Notes under the pieces: generated by a model | Seen by the model: only the letters and a program-made list of their open reading frames with translations | Told to the model about the DNA's origin: nothing | Database searches by the model: none | Source of the DNA: Microbulbifer taiwanensis | Lineage (GTDB): Bacteria > Pseudomonadota > Gammaproteobacteria > Pseudomonadales > Cellvibrionaceae | Length of the DNA stretch: 64,000 bases | Assembly (NCBI RefSeq): GCF_014904815.1 | Contig: NZ_JACZFR010000021.1 | Coordinates: forward strand, 81,236 to 145,235 | Direction of reading: 5' to 3' | Shown here: positions 25,893 to 35,866 of the stretch, piece after piece | Numbering within the stretch: position 1 is the first letter of the stretch | How the letters are laid out: each line of letters begins with the position of its first letter | Made by a program: the position numbers and the translations under genes

Positions 25893-28736
25893 TCAGGAAA
25901 AGAGGCGCGGCTCGCTGTCGTCACCGGCCAGGTCCATGGCAATGGTCAACGGGTAATCGGAAAGCGGGTTCGCCGCCCTGACCAGCAGCCCCATAAAGGC
26001 GATGGTCCTTGCGGAAACCTGGTCGTCCGGCAGAAACAGGAATAATTGCTTCACCTTCAGCCATCTGTGCAGGCAGAAGGCCATCAGCTCGTTGTGCCTT
26101 TCCATCTGCTGCGCATTCGCCGTACCCGCATCCATGTTGTAAATCTCGTGCAGCTTGCGCATCAGCAGCACCCAGGACTTGGCGTGGAAGTGAATCGCAC
26201 GGGCGTTGCGCAGACCGCGGGAGTCGACACTGCTGACGGCCGGGTGAGCGCCGGTATCGGCAAAGGGCTGGTCGAAGAATGCGCGGCGCCCTTTCAACGG
26301 CCGGTCGCCGCTGCGCATGCCCACATTAAAAGCCGCGAACAGATCGACGGGATTGTTGTAATACCGATACTTCCTGGAATAGGCGCGCACACTGCTGCAG
26401 GCCCTGTCGACTGAGGACTCACCGAATACCCCGTACTGCTGCAGCGCAGCCAGTACATCCGCGATCATGTCATCCTCGCTGCGGCTGCCGGCGTAGTCGA
26501 GCAGATTGTCCAGGCGCTCGCCGTCGATCTGCAGCAATACCTCGACGCGGGCGTCTATATGCCGGTTGCCGGCACTCTCCTGCCAGCTGTGGTAGAGCTC
26601 CAGCGCATTCGCCCTGGCTTTCGGGGACAACAGCCCGCTGTCGGCCAAGCTGCACAGGAAATCATCCAGCTCATCCAGTTCGAGCCGCTCGTCTTCCTGG
26701 GTCACCGTCAGGTTGAGGGGCAGGCTGCGACTGCGCTTGAGCAGATCCAGGTTCAGGTGCGAGACAAAGCCGGCGGACTGCACCTCGCGGATGCCGTCAA
26801 GGATGCGCTTCACTTCCAGTCGCGACTGTATGGCGATATTGCCAGCGGCGTCTTTCTGTATCTGCACATTGCTGTCGACAATCGAAGAGGCCCCGAGGGA
26901 CAACCCCAACAGGGACAGCTCGGTGCCGGTGGTATAAGTGCGCCCGAACAGCTCGCTGGCACTGCCCTCGATAATCTCGACGCCAGCCACCGGGGACTGC
27001 ATCAGCTCTTCGAGGGCATCGAGGTTGCCGGACACCAGGGAGTGATAGAAATCCCGCGCCGACTCGCTGCTGCCATCCAGGTCCAGGCGCATGCTCACCT
27101 CCCGCTCGCGCAGGATTTTTTCCGTGGACAGTATGCGCAACTTGATCTTGCGCGCCGCAGCCTCCTCCAGCTTGGCGACGATGCTGTGGATGCGCTCGTC
27201 GATTTCCGCCAGCGCCTCGCGCGCACCGGCGAAGGCCTTGTCCAGCGAATCGCTGGCGCCGTCGATGGCATCCTTTACGCGCTGGTTCAACTCGCCGAGC
27301 TCGGTCACCAGCGCGCCGCTGGCGGTGTCGGCGCGCTGCTGCACCGCCTCCTTCAGCTTCTCCTGCAGGGACTCGATCAGCCCGCGCACCTCGCTGTCGA
27401 TCTTGTCGCGCACACGCTGCGGCAGGCCGGTGGGCAGTAGGTCGCCCAGCCTGGCCGCGGCGTTCTGGGGCAGCTCCGCGGACGTGGCGCGGCTGTAGAT
27501 ACCGACACCGCCATTGAACCAGTTCACCAGCCTCGCGGCGATTTCCCGCTGCAGCTGCGCGGCGTCCACCTCCTGCCCCAGCGCCAGGCGCAGGGCCGAC
27601 TGCAACTGGGCGTCTTCACTGAGTCGTTCCGCCGCCTGCGACAGCGCCTCGTTGCACTGCTGCTCCAGCAAAGTGCCGGGACTCAGGTAGGGCTTGAACT
27701 TTTCGTAGACGCCCTCGTACCTGCCAAGGTGGGGCTCTATTACCTTCTCGCGCACCTGCTCGGCGGCGCGGGCGATATCCAGCTGCACGCCCAGGCCGAC
27801 GCTGCTATTGATCTCGCGACCGCGGCCGCGCTTTATCTGCACGGCGATTTTTTCGCTGCCCTGCGCCTGGCGCCAGGCGCTGAGTTCGAACTGGCGACTG
27901 GCCTGGTAGCTGGCGGCAATCTCGATGCCGGCACTGGTACCGATCGATGTACTGATATGGGCCCCGCCATCAAAAATGCTGTACTCGATGCTGACTGACG
28001 CCTTACCGCTGGCGGCCATCGTCAGCTGCAGCCCCTGCAGTCCCTGCCCGGCCGCGCCGTTGATCGACGCCAGTGAGAATGGCGACGGCAGATTGCGCAG
28101 GCCGTCGGCCGCGGCGCTGGCGAAGAGATCCTGTCCGGAAGCCGCAAACCAGTAGTCGAGACGCCCGTCGGCGCCCGCCTCCAGGCCGAGTGCCGCCCCG
28201 CGGGCACTGGCCGTGGCGGCACCGGCCAGGCTGCCGGCAAAGCCGATGCGCAGCAAATGCTCCGCCGCGGCCACGGGTGCCGACGGCAGGTCGCCGGCCT
28301 CCAGGTCAATCTGCGCGAGTCCCGGGCCTTTCAGGGAAAAGGTCAGCTCGTCTGCGGAAACCAACTCCCGGTCCCCTTTTGCATCGTACAGCTTCCAGCG
28401 CACCAGGCCCGGATCCCTCGCGTCCTCGGTCTCGCGGAAGGAAGCCAGCTCACGCAGCAGCTTCTGCAGCGGCTCCGGTACCTCGTCCGCATAGGCCTTG
28501 CGGAACTTGCGGCCGAGTTTTTTCAAAACCTCGAGATTGATATCCAGGCTCTCCAGCAGCGGGCGCTGCTGTTCCAGGTGGTCCTCGAAAGAGGCCAGGT
28601 AGTCCAGCGCCGACTCCGCGGGACTCGCGTCGCGCAGGGTGGTCCAGTGTTTACAGAGATTGGCAATGGTTTCGAGCAGCTCTACTTCATCATCGAGCCC
28701 GACCCGGGCCAGTGATTGGCGGGATAGGAATTCCAT
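25893..28736 (-). CDS. Large protein of unknown function (947 aa)
   Basis: A single 947-residue frame with a strong ribosome site (AAGGAG before ATG 28736). There is no signal peptide or membrane segment. The visible architecture is a helical N-terminus (1-110), a beta-rich Gly/Ala/Ser part (about 110-330), and a long amphipathic helical stretch (about 330-600, with heptad-like LIESLQEKLKEAVQQRADT). A second beta-rich part (about 600-720) and a helical C-terminus (RKLHEIYNMDAGTANAQQ...) complete it. I do not recognise any family or catalytic motif. It stands alone on its strand, converging on the class 3 lipase. Composition matches the neighbourhood. Confidence 0.8.
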   Translation of the reverse strand: MEFLSRQSLARVGLDDEVELLETIANLCKHWTTLRDASPAESALDYLASFEDHLEQQRPLLESLDINLEVLKKLGRKFRKAYADEVPEPLQKLLRELASFRETEDARDPGLVRWKLYDAKGDRELVSADELTFSLKGPGLAQIDLEAGDLPSAPVAAAEHLLRIGFAGSLAGAATASARGAALGLEAGADGRLDYWFAASGQDLFASAAADGLRNLPSPFSLASINGAAGQGLQGLQLTMAASGKASVSIEYSIFDGGAHISTSIGTSAGIEIAASYQASRQFELSAWRQAQGSEKIAVQIKRGRGREINSSVGLGVQLDIARAAEQVREKVIEPHLGRYEGVYEKFKPYLSPGTLLEQQCNEALSQAAERLSEDAQLQSALRLALGQEVDAAQLQREIAARLVNWFNGGVGIYSRATSAELPQNAAARLGDLLPTGLPQRVRDKIDSEVRGLIESLQEKLKEAVQQRADTASGALVTELGELNQRVKDAIDGASDSLDKAFAGAREALAEIDERIHSIVAKLEEAAARKIKLRILSTEKILREREVSMRLDLDGSSESARDFYHSLVSGNLDALEELMQSPVAGVEIIEGSASELFGRTYTTGTELSLLGLSLGASSIVDSNVQIQKDAAGNIAIQSRLEVKRILDGIREVQSAGFVSHLNLDLLKRSRSLPLNLTVTQEDERLELDELDDFLCSLADSGLLSPKARANALELYHSWQESAGNRHIDARVEVLLQIDGERLDNLLDYAGSRSEDDMIADVLAALQQYGVFGESSVDRACSSVRAYSRKYRYYNNPVDLFAAFNVGMRSGDRPLKGRRAFFDQPFADTGAHPAVSSVDSRGLRNARAIHFHAKSWVLLMRKLHEIYNMDAGTANAQQMERHNELMAFCLHRWLKVKQLFLFLPDDQVSARTIAFMGLLVRAANPLSDYPLTIAMDLAGDDSEPRLFS

Positions 28737-28903
28737 ACAGCGCTCCTTGCGGTGGCTTGGTTGCTTTCAGTTATTTTTTTGATACAACCCCGGGAGCATA
28801 AATCAGCGCATGTTACAAAAGCCACTGCGCACGGCGGTGCAAGTTGAACCCCCCTGGCGACTCAACCATAATACCGTCCCTGCGCGGCGCCCCCTCCCAC
28901 AGC

Positions 28904-28926
28904 CCCTCTCCAGTTGCCGGAGAGGG
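28904..28926. repeat. Short CCCTCTCC/GGAGAGGG palindrome
   Basis: The arms CCCTCTCC (28904-28911) and GGAGAGGG (28919-28926) enclose a 7-base loop upstream of rsxA. It resembles the common intergenic CCCTCTCCC...GGGAGAGGG repeat of Gammaproteobacteria. A regulatory role is not evident. Confidence 0.5.
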
Positions 28927-28979
28927 AAGCAATTGTGCCAGTGCTAGGCTTTTGCCAATAGACCCGACCCCGGAGTTCC

Positions 28980-29555
28980 ATGACCGAATTCGCCGTCATC
29001 CTGCTCAGTACCATCCTGGTCAACAACTATGTGTTGGTGCAGTTTCTCGGCCTGTGTCCGTTTATGGGGGTTTCCAACAAGCTGGAGACCGCCGTGGGCA
29101 TGGCGGGGGCGACCACCTTTGTGCTGACGCTGGCGTCCATCTGCTCCTACCTCGTGAACACCTACCTGCTGGAGCCCTTCGGTATCGAATACCTGCGCAC
29201 CATCTCCTTTATATTGGTGATCGCGGTGGTGGTGCAGTTCGCGCGCATGTTTATCGAGAAGACCAGCCCTCTGATGTACAAGGTGCTGGGGGTCTTCCTG
29301 CCGCTGATCACCACCAACTGCGCGGTGCTGGGTGTCGCGCTGCAGAACACCATGAAGGCGCACACCTTCGTGCAGTCCACCCTCTACGGCTTTGGCGCCG
29401 CGGTGGGTTTCTCCCTGGTGCTGATCCTGTTCTCCTCCATGCGCGAGCGGCTGTTCGCGGCGGACGTGCCGGTACCCTTCAAGGGCGCGGCCATCGGCAT
29501 GATCACCGCCGGACTGATGTCGCTGGCGTTTATGGGCTTTGGCGGTCTGGTATAG
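28980..29555 (+). CDS. rsxA: Electron transport complex subunit RsxA/RnfA
   Basis: Integral inner-membrane subunit of the Rsx/Rnf complex, which moves electrons between NADH and ferredoxin-type acceptors coupled to ion flow. In E. coli it also keeps SoxR reduced. The 191 residues carry about six membrane helices and family landmarks [19 protein letters not shown] and [18 protein letters not shown] precedes the ATG. It is the first gene of rsxABCDGE, with the 10-base gap to rsxB. Confidence 0.97.
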   Translation: MTEFAVILLSTILVNNYVLVQFLGLCPFMGVSNKLETAVGMAGATTFVLTLASICSYLVNTYLLEPFGIEYLRTISFILVIAVVVQFARMFIEKTSPLMYKVLGVFLPLITTNCAVLGVALQNTMKAHTFVQSTLYGFGAAVGFSLVLILFSSMRERLFAADVPVPFKGAAIGMITAGLMSLAFMGFGGLV

Positions 29556-29564
29556 GGTTAGGCG

Positions 29565-30176
29565 ATGCTGGACTGGTTCTCCGAAGTTTCCACTCCCCTG
29601 ATGATCCTCGGCGGCATGGCGCTGGCCTTCGGCGCGCTGCTGGGTTTTGCCGCAGTGCGCTTCAGGGTCGAGGGCGACCCCCTGGTCGAGCAGGTCGACG
29701 AACTGCTGCCGCAGACCCAGTGCGGCCAGTGCGGATATCCCGGCTGCCGCCCCTACGCCGAGGCGATAGTGCACGGCGACGCCATCAACAAGTGCCCCCC
29801 CGGCGGCCAGACCACCATCAATGAGCTGGCCAATCTGCTGGATATGGAGCCCATGCCGCTGGACGCCGAGCACGGCGTCGAGGACGTAAAGAAGGTCGCC
29901 TTTATCCGCGAGGCAGAGTGCATCGGCTGCACCAAGTGCATCCAGGCCTGCCCGGTGGACGCCATTGCCGGCGCGGCCAAGTATATGCACACGGTGATCG
30001 TCGACGAGTGCACCGGCTGCGACCTGTGTGTGGAGCCCTGTCCGGTGGACTGTATCGATATGGTACCGCTGGAATCGTCGCTGCAGCAGTGGCACCCGGA
30101 GAAGCCCCGGGAGGGCATCCAACTGATCGCCAGCGATCGCCCGCAACAGGGCACCAGCAGGAGGGATGTGGCTTGA
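29565..30176 (+). CDS. rsxB: Electron transport complex subunit RsxB/RnfB
   Basis: Iron-sulfur subunit anchored to the inner membrane by an N-terminal helix (residues 9-30). A Cys set CGQCGYPGC forms the four-Fe cluster of the Fe-S domain. Two ferredoxin-type motifs follow ([12 protein letters not shown] and [12 protein letters not shown]), so three 4Fe-4S clusters are expected. The 203-residue length is normal. Its TGA stop overlaps the rsxC start (TTGA), implying coupled translation. Confidence 0.97.
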   Translation: MLDWFSEVSTPLMILGGMALAFGALLGFAAVRFRVEGDPLVEQVDELLPQTQCGQCGYPGCRPYAEAIVHGDAINKCPPGGQTTINELANLLDMEPMPLDAEHGVEDVKKVAFIREAECIGCTKCIQACPVDAIAGAAKYMHTVIVDECTGCDLCVEPCPVDCIDMVPLESSLQQWHPEKPREGIQLIASDRPQQGTSRRDVA

Positions 30177-32317
30177 GCCCTGTGCCAGAAAGAGAATCCG
30201 CCAGCGAGCGCCGCGCCGCCCGCGAGGCACAGCTGATCGCCAGCGACAGGGCGCGGGAAAAGGCGCGCGAACTGCGCCCGAATGACTTTCCCGGCGGCGT
30301 CTATCCGCCGGAGAACAAGCGCCAGTCCACCGGTGAACCCATCGGCAGCATCCCGCTGGCCGACGAGCTGGTGATTCCCCTGAGCCAGCATGTGGGCGGC
30401 AGCGCACTGCCGCTGGTCAAGCTGGGCGACACCGTCTTGAAAGGCCAGAAGATCGCCGAAGCAGACGGGCTGATCAGCTGCCCGGTACACGCGCCCAGTT
30501 CCGGCAGGGTAATGGCGATAGAGCCGGCCCCGGTGCCGCACCCGTCCGGATTGCCGGCGGACTGCATCACCCTCCGCACCGACGGCGAGGAGCGCTGGTG
30601 CCAGCTGGAGCCCTGCGAGGATTTCCGCACACTGGCACCGATGGACCTGCTGGAGAAGATCCGCGACTGCGGCATCGCCGGTATGGGCGGCGCCGGCTTC
30701 CCCACAGCGGTCAAGCTGGATCCCCACGGCGGTGCCGAGATAGACACGCTGATCATCAACGGCACCGAGTGCGAGCCCTATATCACCGCTGACGATATGC
30801 TGATGCGCGAGCGCGCGGAGGAGATTGTCGCCGGCGTGGAGATACTCGCCTATATCCTCGACGAGCCGGAGCGGGTGCTGATCGGTATAGAGGACAACAA
30901 GCCGGAAGCGATAGAGGCCATGCGCGCAGCGGTGGCGGGCACTCGCTTCGATGTCGTCGTCTTCCCGACCAAATACCCGTCCGGCGGTGAGAAGCAGTTG
31001 ATCCAGATACTCACCGGGCGCGAGGTACCCAACAGGGGGCTGCCGGCCAATGTGGGTATCGTGTGCCAGAACGTGGGCACGGTGCGCGCCGTCTACCGCG
31101 CAGTGCGCTTCGGCGAGCCCCTGATCAGTCGCGTGACCACCGTGGTGGGCGAGGCACTGGAGCGGCAGCGCAATATCGAGGTGCCCATCGGCACCCCGAT
31201 CAGGCATATCCTCAAGCAACACGGCGCCCATCGCGGGCTGATGCAGAAAGTCGTGATCGGCGGCCCCATGATGGGCTACACCATTGACGACGAGCGCGCG
31301 CCGGTCATCAAGACCACCAACTGCCTGCTGGTTCCCAGCCGCAAGGAGCTGCCCCCGGCGCCACCGGCACAGGCCTGTATCCGCTGCGGCTTCTGCGCCG
31401 AGGCCTGTCCGGCATCGCTGCTGCCGCAGCAACTCTACTGGTACGCGCGCGCCGACGACCGCGAGAAGCTGGAGGCCTACAACCTGTTCGACTGTATCGA
31501 GTGCGGCTGCTGCTCCTATGTGTGTCCCAGCAGTATTCCGCTGGTGCAGTACTACCGCGCCGCCAAGGGCGACATCCGCCTCGCCGAGGCGGAGAAGGAG
31601 AAGTCCGACCGCGCCCGCGACCGCTTCGAGTTCCGAAAACTGCGCCTGGAAAAGGCGGAGAGGGAAAAGGAAGCCAAACGCAAGGCGCGCCGCGAGGCCG
31701 CCGAGCTGGCGCGCCAGCAGCGCGAGCAGGCCGCCGCCAGCGGCGAAGAAACGCCGGCGACGGAAGCCGCACAGAAGGAAGCAGACGTAGTGGCCGCCGC
31801 ACTGGCGCGGGTCAAGGCCAAGCAGGCATCCCCAGAGCAGCAGCTGGCTCGCGCCCAGCGCTCTGTGGCCAGTGCCGAGAGCCGCGTGGAACGGATGCAG
31901 CAGAAGCTGCAGGCCGCAGAGGAGAGCCAGCGCGACCAGCTGTCGGCACAGCTGAAGGCCGCCGAACTGAAATTGCAGGAGGCCCGGCAGAAATTGGCCG
32001 AGGCAGAGCACAAGGCCGAGGCCACCCCCGCAGCAGAAGAAGAGCCGGTGGTGCCGGATAAGGCCAAGGCGCAGAGCGCGATAGAGAAAGCCAAGGCCGC
32101 CGCCGCGGCCCGCGCCAACATGAGCCCGGAGGAAAAGCTGGCCGCCGAAATCACCGCCCTCAAGGCGCGGGTGGAAAAGGCCCGGGTGCGCCTTGAGAAA
32201 GCCTGTTCCGCCGGGGACGCCAATATAGAGGCCTTCGAGACGGCGCTGAAAAACCTTCAGAACAAACTGGATGACAAGATGCGCGAGCAGCAGAAACTGA
32301 CAGGTGGGGATCACTGA
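30173..32317 (+). CDS. rsxC: Electron transport complex subunit RsxC/RnfC
   Basis: Peripheral subunit that binds NADH/FMN and two 4Fe-4S clusters. The TTG at 30173 is proposed as start because AGGAGG lies exactly 8 bases upstream and it overlaps the rsxB stop; a GTG at 30182 is too far away. [11 protein letters not shown] and [13 protein letters not shown] mark the FMN/NADH region. The ferredoxin motifs are [12 protein letters not shown] and [12 protein letters not shown]. After about residue 490 comes a ~220-residue Ala/Glu/Lys-rich coiled-coil tail, the long C-terminal extension seen in gammaproteobacterial RsxC. Total 714 residues. Confidence 0.95.
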   Translation: MSPVPERESASERRAAREAQLIASDRAREKARELRPNDFPGGVYPPENKRQSTGEPIGSIPLADELVIPLSQHVGGSALPLVKLGDTVLKGQKIAEADGLISCPVHAPSSGRVMAIEPAPVPHPSGLPADCITLRTDGEERWCQLEPCEDFRTLAPMDLLEKIRDCGIAGMGGAGFPTAVKLDPHGGAEIDTLIINGTECEPYITADDMLMRERAEEIVAGVEILAYILDEPERVLIGIEDNKPEAIEAMRAAVAGTRFDVVVFPTKYPSGGEKQLIQILTGREVPNRGLPANVGIVCQNVGTVRAVYRAVRFGEPLISRVTTVVGEALERQRNIEVPIGTPIRHILKQHGAHRGLMQKVVIGGPMMGYTIDDERAPVIKTTNCLLVPSRKELPPAPPAQACIRCGFCAEACPASLLPQQLYWYARADDREKLEAYNLFDCIECGCCSYVCPSSIPLVQYYRAAKGDIRLAEAEKEKSDRARDRFEFRKLRLEKAEREKEAKRKARREAAELARQQREQAAASGEETPATEAAQKEADVVAAALARVKAKQASPEQQLARAQRSVASAESRVERMQQKLQAAEESQRDQLSAQLKAAELKLQEARQKLAEAEHKAEATPAAEEEPVVPDKAKAQSAIEKAKAAAAARANMSPEEKLAAEITALKARVEKARVRLEKACSAGDANIEAFETALKNLQNKLDDKMREQQKLTGGDH

Positions 32318-33375
32318 TGGCTCTGATGCGCGCCTCCTCGCCCCATGCCCGCTCCGGTGACAGCACTTCCAAGGTGATGTTGCAGGTGGCGGCCGCCACC
32401 ATTCCCGGCGTGCTGGCGCTGGTGCTCTACTTCGGCATAGGCGTGCTGGTCAATATTGCGCTCTGCACCGTCACAGCGGTCGCCTGCGAGGCGGCGGTAA
32501 TGAAGCTGCGCAATCGCCCGATTGGCTTCTACCTGAAGGACTACAGTGCCTTTGTCACCGCCCTGTTGCTGGGTATCGCCCTGCCCCCCTACTGCGCCTG
32601 GTGGCTGCCGGTGGTGGGCACAGCCTCCGCCATGGTACTGGCCAAGCACCTCTACGGCGGTATGGGCTACAACCCCTTCAACCCGGCCATGGTGGGCTAT
32701 GTGGTGCTGCTGATCAGTTTCCCGGTGGACATGACCCGCTGGGTGGGTCCGGCGGAAATCATTGCCGGCGCCCCCAGCCTGGGCGAGGCCTTCGGACTGA
32801 TATTCGGTTTCGGCAACTACAGCGTGGACGGTTTTACCCGCGCCACGCCGCTGGAGATAGTGCGACTGAACGAGTCGGTGCTGCTGTCGCAGCTTTACGA
32901 GATGGAGCCGGTGCTGAACAAGGGCGCTGTTGCAGGTTTCGGCTGGGAGACCGCCAATTTCGGCTTCCTCGTGGGCGGCCTCTTCCTGCTGTTCCGGCGC
33001 ATCATTACCTGGCACGCACCGGTGGCCATGCTGGCAACCCTGGCGCTGATGTCGCTGCTCTTCTACGACAGCGGCAGCTCCCTGTCCGAGGGCTCGCCGA
33101 CGCTGCACCTCTTCTCCGGCGCCACCATGCTCGGGGCCTTCTTTATCATCACCGATCCCATTAGCGGGGCCACCAGTAACCGGGGGCGGCTGATTTTCGG
33201 CGCCGGCGTGGGCCTGCTGACCTATATCATCCGCGCCTGGGGCACCTACCCGGACGCGGTCGCCTTCGCGGTACTGCTGATGAACTTCGCCGCCCCCACC
33301 ATCGACAACTACACACTGCCACGCACCTACGGCCACAAGGCCGCGCGCCGCGCCACCGACCTGGAGGAGCGCTGA
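32317..33375 (+). CDS. rsxD: Electron transport complex subunit RsxD/RnfD
   Basis: Integral membrane FMN protein with about nine helices (352 residues). Landmarks are MGYNPFNPAMVGYV, RATPLE in the loop around the covalent FMN threonine, FSGATMLGAFFIITDP and NRGRLIFGAGVG. The ATG overlaps the rsxC stop by one base, and the rsxG start overlaps its own stop in the same manner, so the operon is translationally linked. Confidence 0.96.
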   Translation: MALMRASSPHARSGDSTSKVMLQVAAATIPGVLALVLYFGIGVLVNIALCTVTAVACEAAVMKLRNRPIGFYLKDYSAFVTALLLGIALPPYCAWWLPVVGTASAMVLAKHLYGGMGYNPFNPAMVGYVVLLISFPVDMTRWVGPAEIIAGAPSLGEAFGLIFGFGNYSVDGFTRATPLEIVRLNESVLLSQLYEMEPVLNKGAVAGFGWETANFGFLVGGLFLLFRRIITWHAPVAMLATLALMSLLFYDSGSSLSEGSPTLHLFSGATMLGAFFIITDPISGATSNRGRLIFGAGVGLLTYIIRAWGTYPDAVAFAVLLMNFAAPTIDNYTLPRTYGHKAARRATDLEER

Positions 33376-34064
33376 TGCTGAAGCGTTCGATGATGTCCAA
33401 CGCGGCGATACTGACCCTGTTCGCACTGGTCACCGCCGGCACCCTGGCGATCACCCAGATCACCACCCGCGAACCGATCGAGCGCGCCGTCCGCGCCGCC
33501 TCGGCCAAGGCACTGCTGGAGATAATCCCGCTGGATCGCCACAGCAACGACATACTGGTGGACACCTACCCGATTCCCAGGCCCTACTGGAACCTTCTCG
33601 GCCTGCCCCAGGGCGGCGATATCAACCTGGCGCGGGAGGACGACGGAGCAGTCTCCGCGGTCATCATTCCCGCGGTGGCGCCGGACGGCTACTCGGGCCC
33701 GATCAAGCTGCTGGTCGGCATCAACCGCGACGGCACCGTCGCCGGCGTGCGCGTGACCGCCCATGCGGAGACACCGGGGCTCGGCGACAAGGTGGACCTG
33801 AAAAAAAGCGACTGGATACTGCAATTCAACGGCAAGTCGCTGCAGGATCCGACCCGGGACCTGTGGAAGGTGCAGAAGGACGGCGGCACCTTCGACCAGT
33901 TTACCGGCGCCACCATCACTCCGCGCGCGGTGGTAACCAAGGTGCGCGAGGTGCTGGAATTTGTCGCCCAGCACCGCGAGCAGATATTCAGTGCACCTGT
34001 GTCCAAGCGCGCGGTGGAAGTGGGCCAGGCACAGACAACTGAGCCCGAGCAGGAGAATCGATAG
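33375..34064 (+). CDS. rsxG: Electron transport complex subunit RsxG/RnfG
   Basis: Inner-membrane protein with one N-terminal helix (residues 9-29) and a periplasmic FMN domain. The covalent flavin site is the Thr of [12 protein letters not shown] near residue 180, the S/T-GAT-x-T signature. [10 protein letters not shown] is also conserved. The 229-residue length fits. Its stop (TAG) overlaps the GTG start of rsxE. Confidence 0.95.
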   Translation: MLKRSMMSNAAILTLFALVTAGTLAITQITTREPIERAVRAASAKALLEIIPLDRHSNDILVDTYPIPRPYWNLLGLPQGGDINLAREDDGAVSAVIIPAVAPDGYSGPIKLLVGINRDGTVAGVRVTAHAETPGLGDKVDLKKSDWILQFNGKSLQDPTRDLWKVQKDGGTFDQFTGATITPRAVVTKVREVLEFVAQHREQIFSAPVSKRAVEVGQAQTTEPEQENR

Positions 34065-34771
34065 TGGCACCCTACGGCGAGATCAGCCGCAACGGCCTGT
34101 GGAACAACAACCCGGCGCTGGTACAGTTGCTGGGGCTCTGCCCGCTGCTGGCGGTGACCGGCACAGTGGTGAACGCCATAGGCCTGGGACTGGCCACCAT
34201 CGGCGTACTGACCTGCTCCAACCTGGCCGTCTCGCTGGTGCGCCGGCAGATGCCGGATACGGTGCGCCTGCCGGCATCGGTGATGATCATCGCCACCTTC
34301 GTGACCTGTGCCGAACTGCTGATGAAGGCCTTCACCTATGAGCTCTACCTGGTGCTGGGTATCTTTATCCCGCTGATCGTCACCAACTGCGCCATCCTCG
34401 GCCGCGCCGACGCCTTCGCAAGCAAGAACCCGGTGCTGCCGTCGCTGGTGGACGGCTTTATGATGGGGCTCGGCTTTACCGCGGTGCTGATAGTGATCGG
34501 CGCCGTGCGCGAGATACTCGGCCAGGGCACCCTGTTTGCCGATATGGACCTGCTGCTGGGACCTGTGGCCAAAGACTGGGCCATCCCGGTTCTCGGCGGC
34601 GACTATCCAGGTTTCCTGGTCGCGGTGCTGCCACCGGGCGCCTTCCTGGTGGCGGGCCTGCTGATCGCGGCCAAGAACGCCATAGACGCCGGTATAGAGC
34701 GCCGCCGCAGCCAGCAGGTGAAGATAGTGCCGGGCTCCAAGCGGGTCAGGGTGACCGGCAAGATCAGCTGA
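34064..34771 (+). CDS. rsxE: Electron transport complex subunit RsxE/RnfE
   Basis: Integral membrane subunit paralogous to RsxA, with about six helices and 235 residues. [21 protein letters not shown] and [21 protein letters not shown] are diagnostic. It starts at GTG, overlapping the rsxG stop. In many Gammaproteobacteria nth follows rsxE; here a REP element and a TetR gene follow instead. Confidence 0.96.
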   Translation: MAPYGEISRNGLWNNNPALVQLLGLCPLLAVTGTVVNAIGLGLATIGVLTCSNLAVSLVRRQMPDTVRLPASVMIIATFVTCAELLMKAFTYELYLVLGIFIPLIVTNCAILGRADAFASKNPVLPSLVDGFMMGLGFTAVLIVIGAVREILGQGTLFADMDLLLGPVAKDWAIPVLGGDYPGFLVAVLPPGAFLVAGLLIAAKNAIDAGIERRRSQQVKIVPGSKRVRVTGKIS

Positions 34772-34796
34772 TTCCACTAGATAGCCAGGACTCCCG

Positions 34797-34876
34797 CAGG
34801 GTGCGCCGTGCGCACCGCCGAGGACATGCGCCGTGCGCACCGCCGAGGACAATTGGTGCGCACGGCGCACCCTACG
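34797..34876. repeat. REP-type palindrome, copy 2, with duplicated left arm
   Basis: Same family as 8336-8389. The right arm (34855-34875) is intact. The left arm occurs twice in tandem (about 34798-34816 and 34826-34842), each followed by CGCCGAGGACA, so 27 bases are duplicated. Either left copy can pair with the single right arm. It lies between rsxE and the TetR gene. Confidence 0.8.
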
Positions 34877-35030
34877 GAGTATTTCCCAGCCATTCTCCTT
34901 GTAATGAAATGTAATCGCTTTGGCGCCCGATTCCTCCCTGCTGCGGTAGCCATTTCCGGCTGTTTCGCTAGAATGGGACGCCCGATCAGGTTAGCGATCG
35001 GCAATAAACAATAAAAACAAGGATTCAACT

Positions 35031-35738
35031 ATGACTGTGGACAATGGAAAGTCTGAACTGGTCTATCACGGTCGCCGCGCCCAGCGTGCCGACAGCCGCC
35101 AGCGCCGCAAAGCCATTCTCGAAGCCACCCTGCGGCTGATCGTCAAAGAGGGCATCCGCGGTATCCGCCACCGCGCCGTGGCCCGCGAGGCCAATGTGCC
35201 CCTGGCTGCCACCACCTACTACTTCAAAGACCTGAATGACCTGATCAGCGACTCCTTTACCTACTTTGTCGAGCAGGGCCTGGACCACACGCGCCAGTTG
35301 CAGGAGGACAGCTTCGCCGCCGCCCGCAACCTGTCCGCGGAGGAGCGCGCCTCCGGCGCCGGGCGCAAGCTGCTGATCCAGCAGCTGACCCGCTTTATCC
35401 TCACCCACGTGCGCGCCCAGGCCGGCAACCGGGATTTCCGCCTGATCGAGCTGGCGTTCCGCAACGAGGCTTTGCGCAGTGCCCAGTTGACCGTTGCCAT
35501 ACGTGCGGCCAATCGGGCCACCGAAACACTGATCCAGGAATTCTTCCAGCTGCTGGGGCTGGCCGACCCCCAGGCCGCAACACAGATAGTGCACGGCACC
35601 ATCCTCAACCTGGAATACCAGATACTGAGCGGCGCCATAGCGCTGGACTCGCCACTGCTGGAACGCACGGTCACCATGATGATCAGGGGCCTGATCCCCG
35701 CCACCATCCCGGTTGCGGAAACCGAAAAGCAGCTCTGA
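35031..35738 (+). CDS. TetR/AcrR-family transcriptional regulator
   Basis: A 235-residue regulator. The N-terminal helix-turn-helix (about residues 25-75: RKAILEATLRLIVKEGIRGI, HRAVAREANVPLAATTYYF) fits the TetR family, and the helical C-terminal half is ligand-binding in relatives. AAGGA precedes the ATG. The adjoining genes give no firm target; it could regulate the lytic transglycosylase pair downstream or itself. A strong hairpin follows its stop. Confidence 0.9.
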   Translation: MTVDNGKSELVYHGRRAQRADSRQRRKAILEATLRLIVKEGIRGIRHRAVAREANVPLAATTYYFKDLNDLISDSFTYFVEQGLDHTRQLQEDSFAAARNLSAEERASGAGRKLLIQQLTRFILTHVRAQAGNRDFRLIELAFRNEALRSAQLTVAIRAANRATETLIQEFFQLLGLADPQAATQIVHGTILNLEYQILSGAIALDSPLLERTVTMMIRGLIPATIPVAETEKQL

Positions 35739-35745
35739 CCACCGC

Positions 35746-35770
35746 GCTGTCCGGGGCTCCCCCGGACAGC
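35746..35770 (+). terminator. Perfect 11-bp hairpin after the TetR gene
   Basis: GCTGTCCGGGG (35746-35756) and CCCCGGACAGC (35760-35770) pair around CTC. It begins 8 bases past the stop codon. The following bases are only partly T-rich, so termination strength is uncertain. Confidence 0.65.
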
Positions 35771-35866
35771 CATTCCTCCACTCCCCCCTCTTTCTTGCTC
35801 CTTAAACCCCATTCAAAGCTCTCGCGGCTAGACTGAAAACATCGGCCAACGCTGTATGGAGCCGCC

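Noticed and set aside
29753..32314. Open frame of 853 codons antisense to rsxB/rsxC
   Set aside because: The rsx genes on the plus strand carry all family cysteine motifs, so the antisense frame is a codon-bias shadow.
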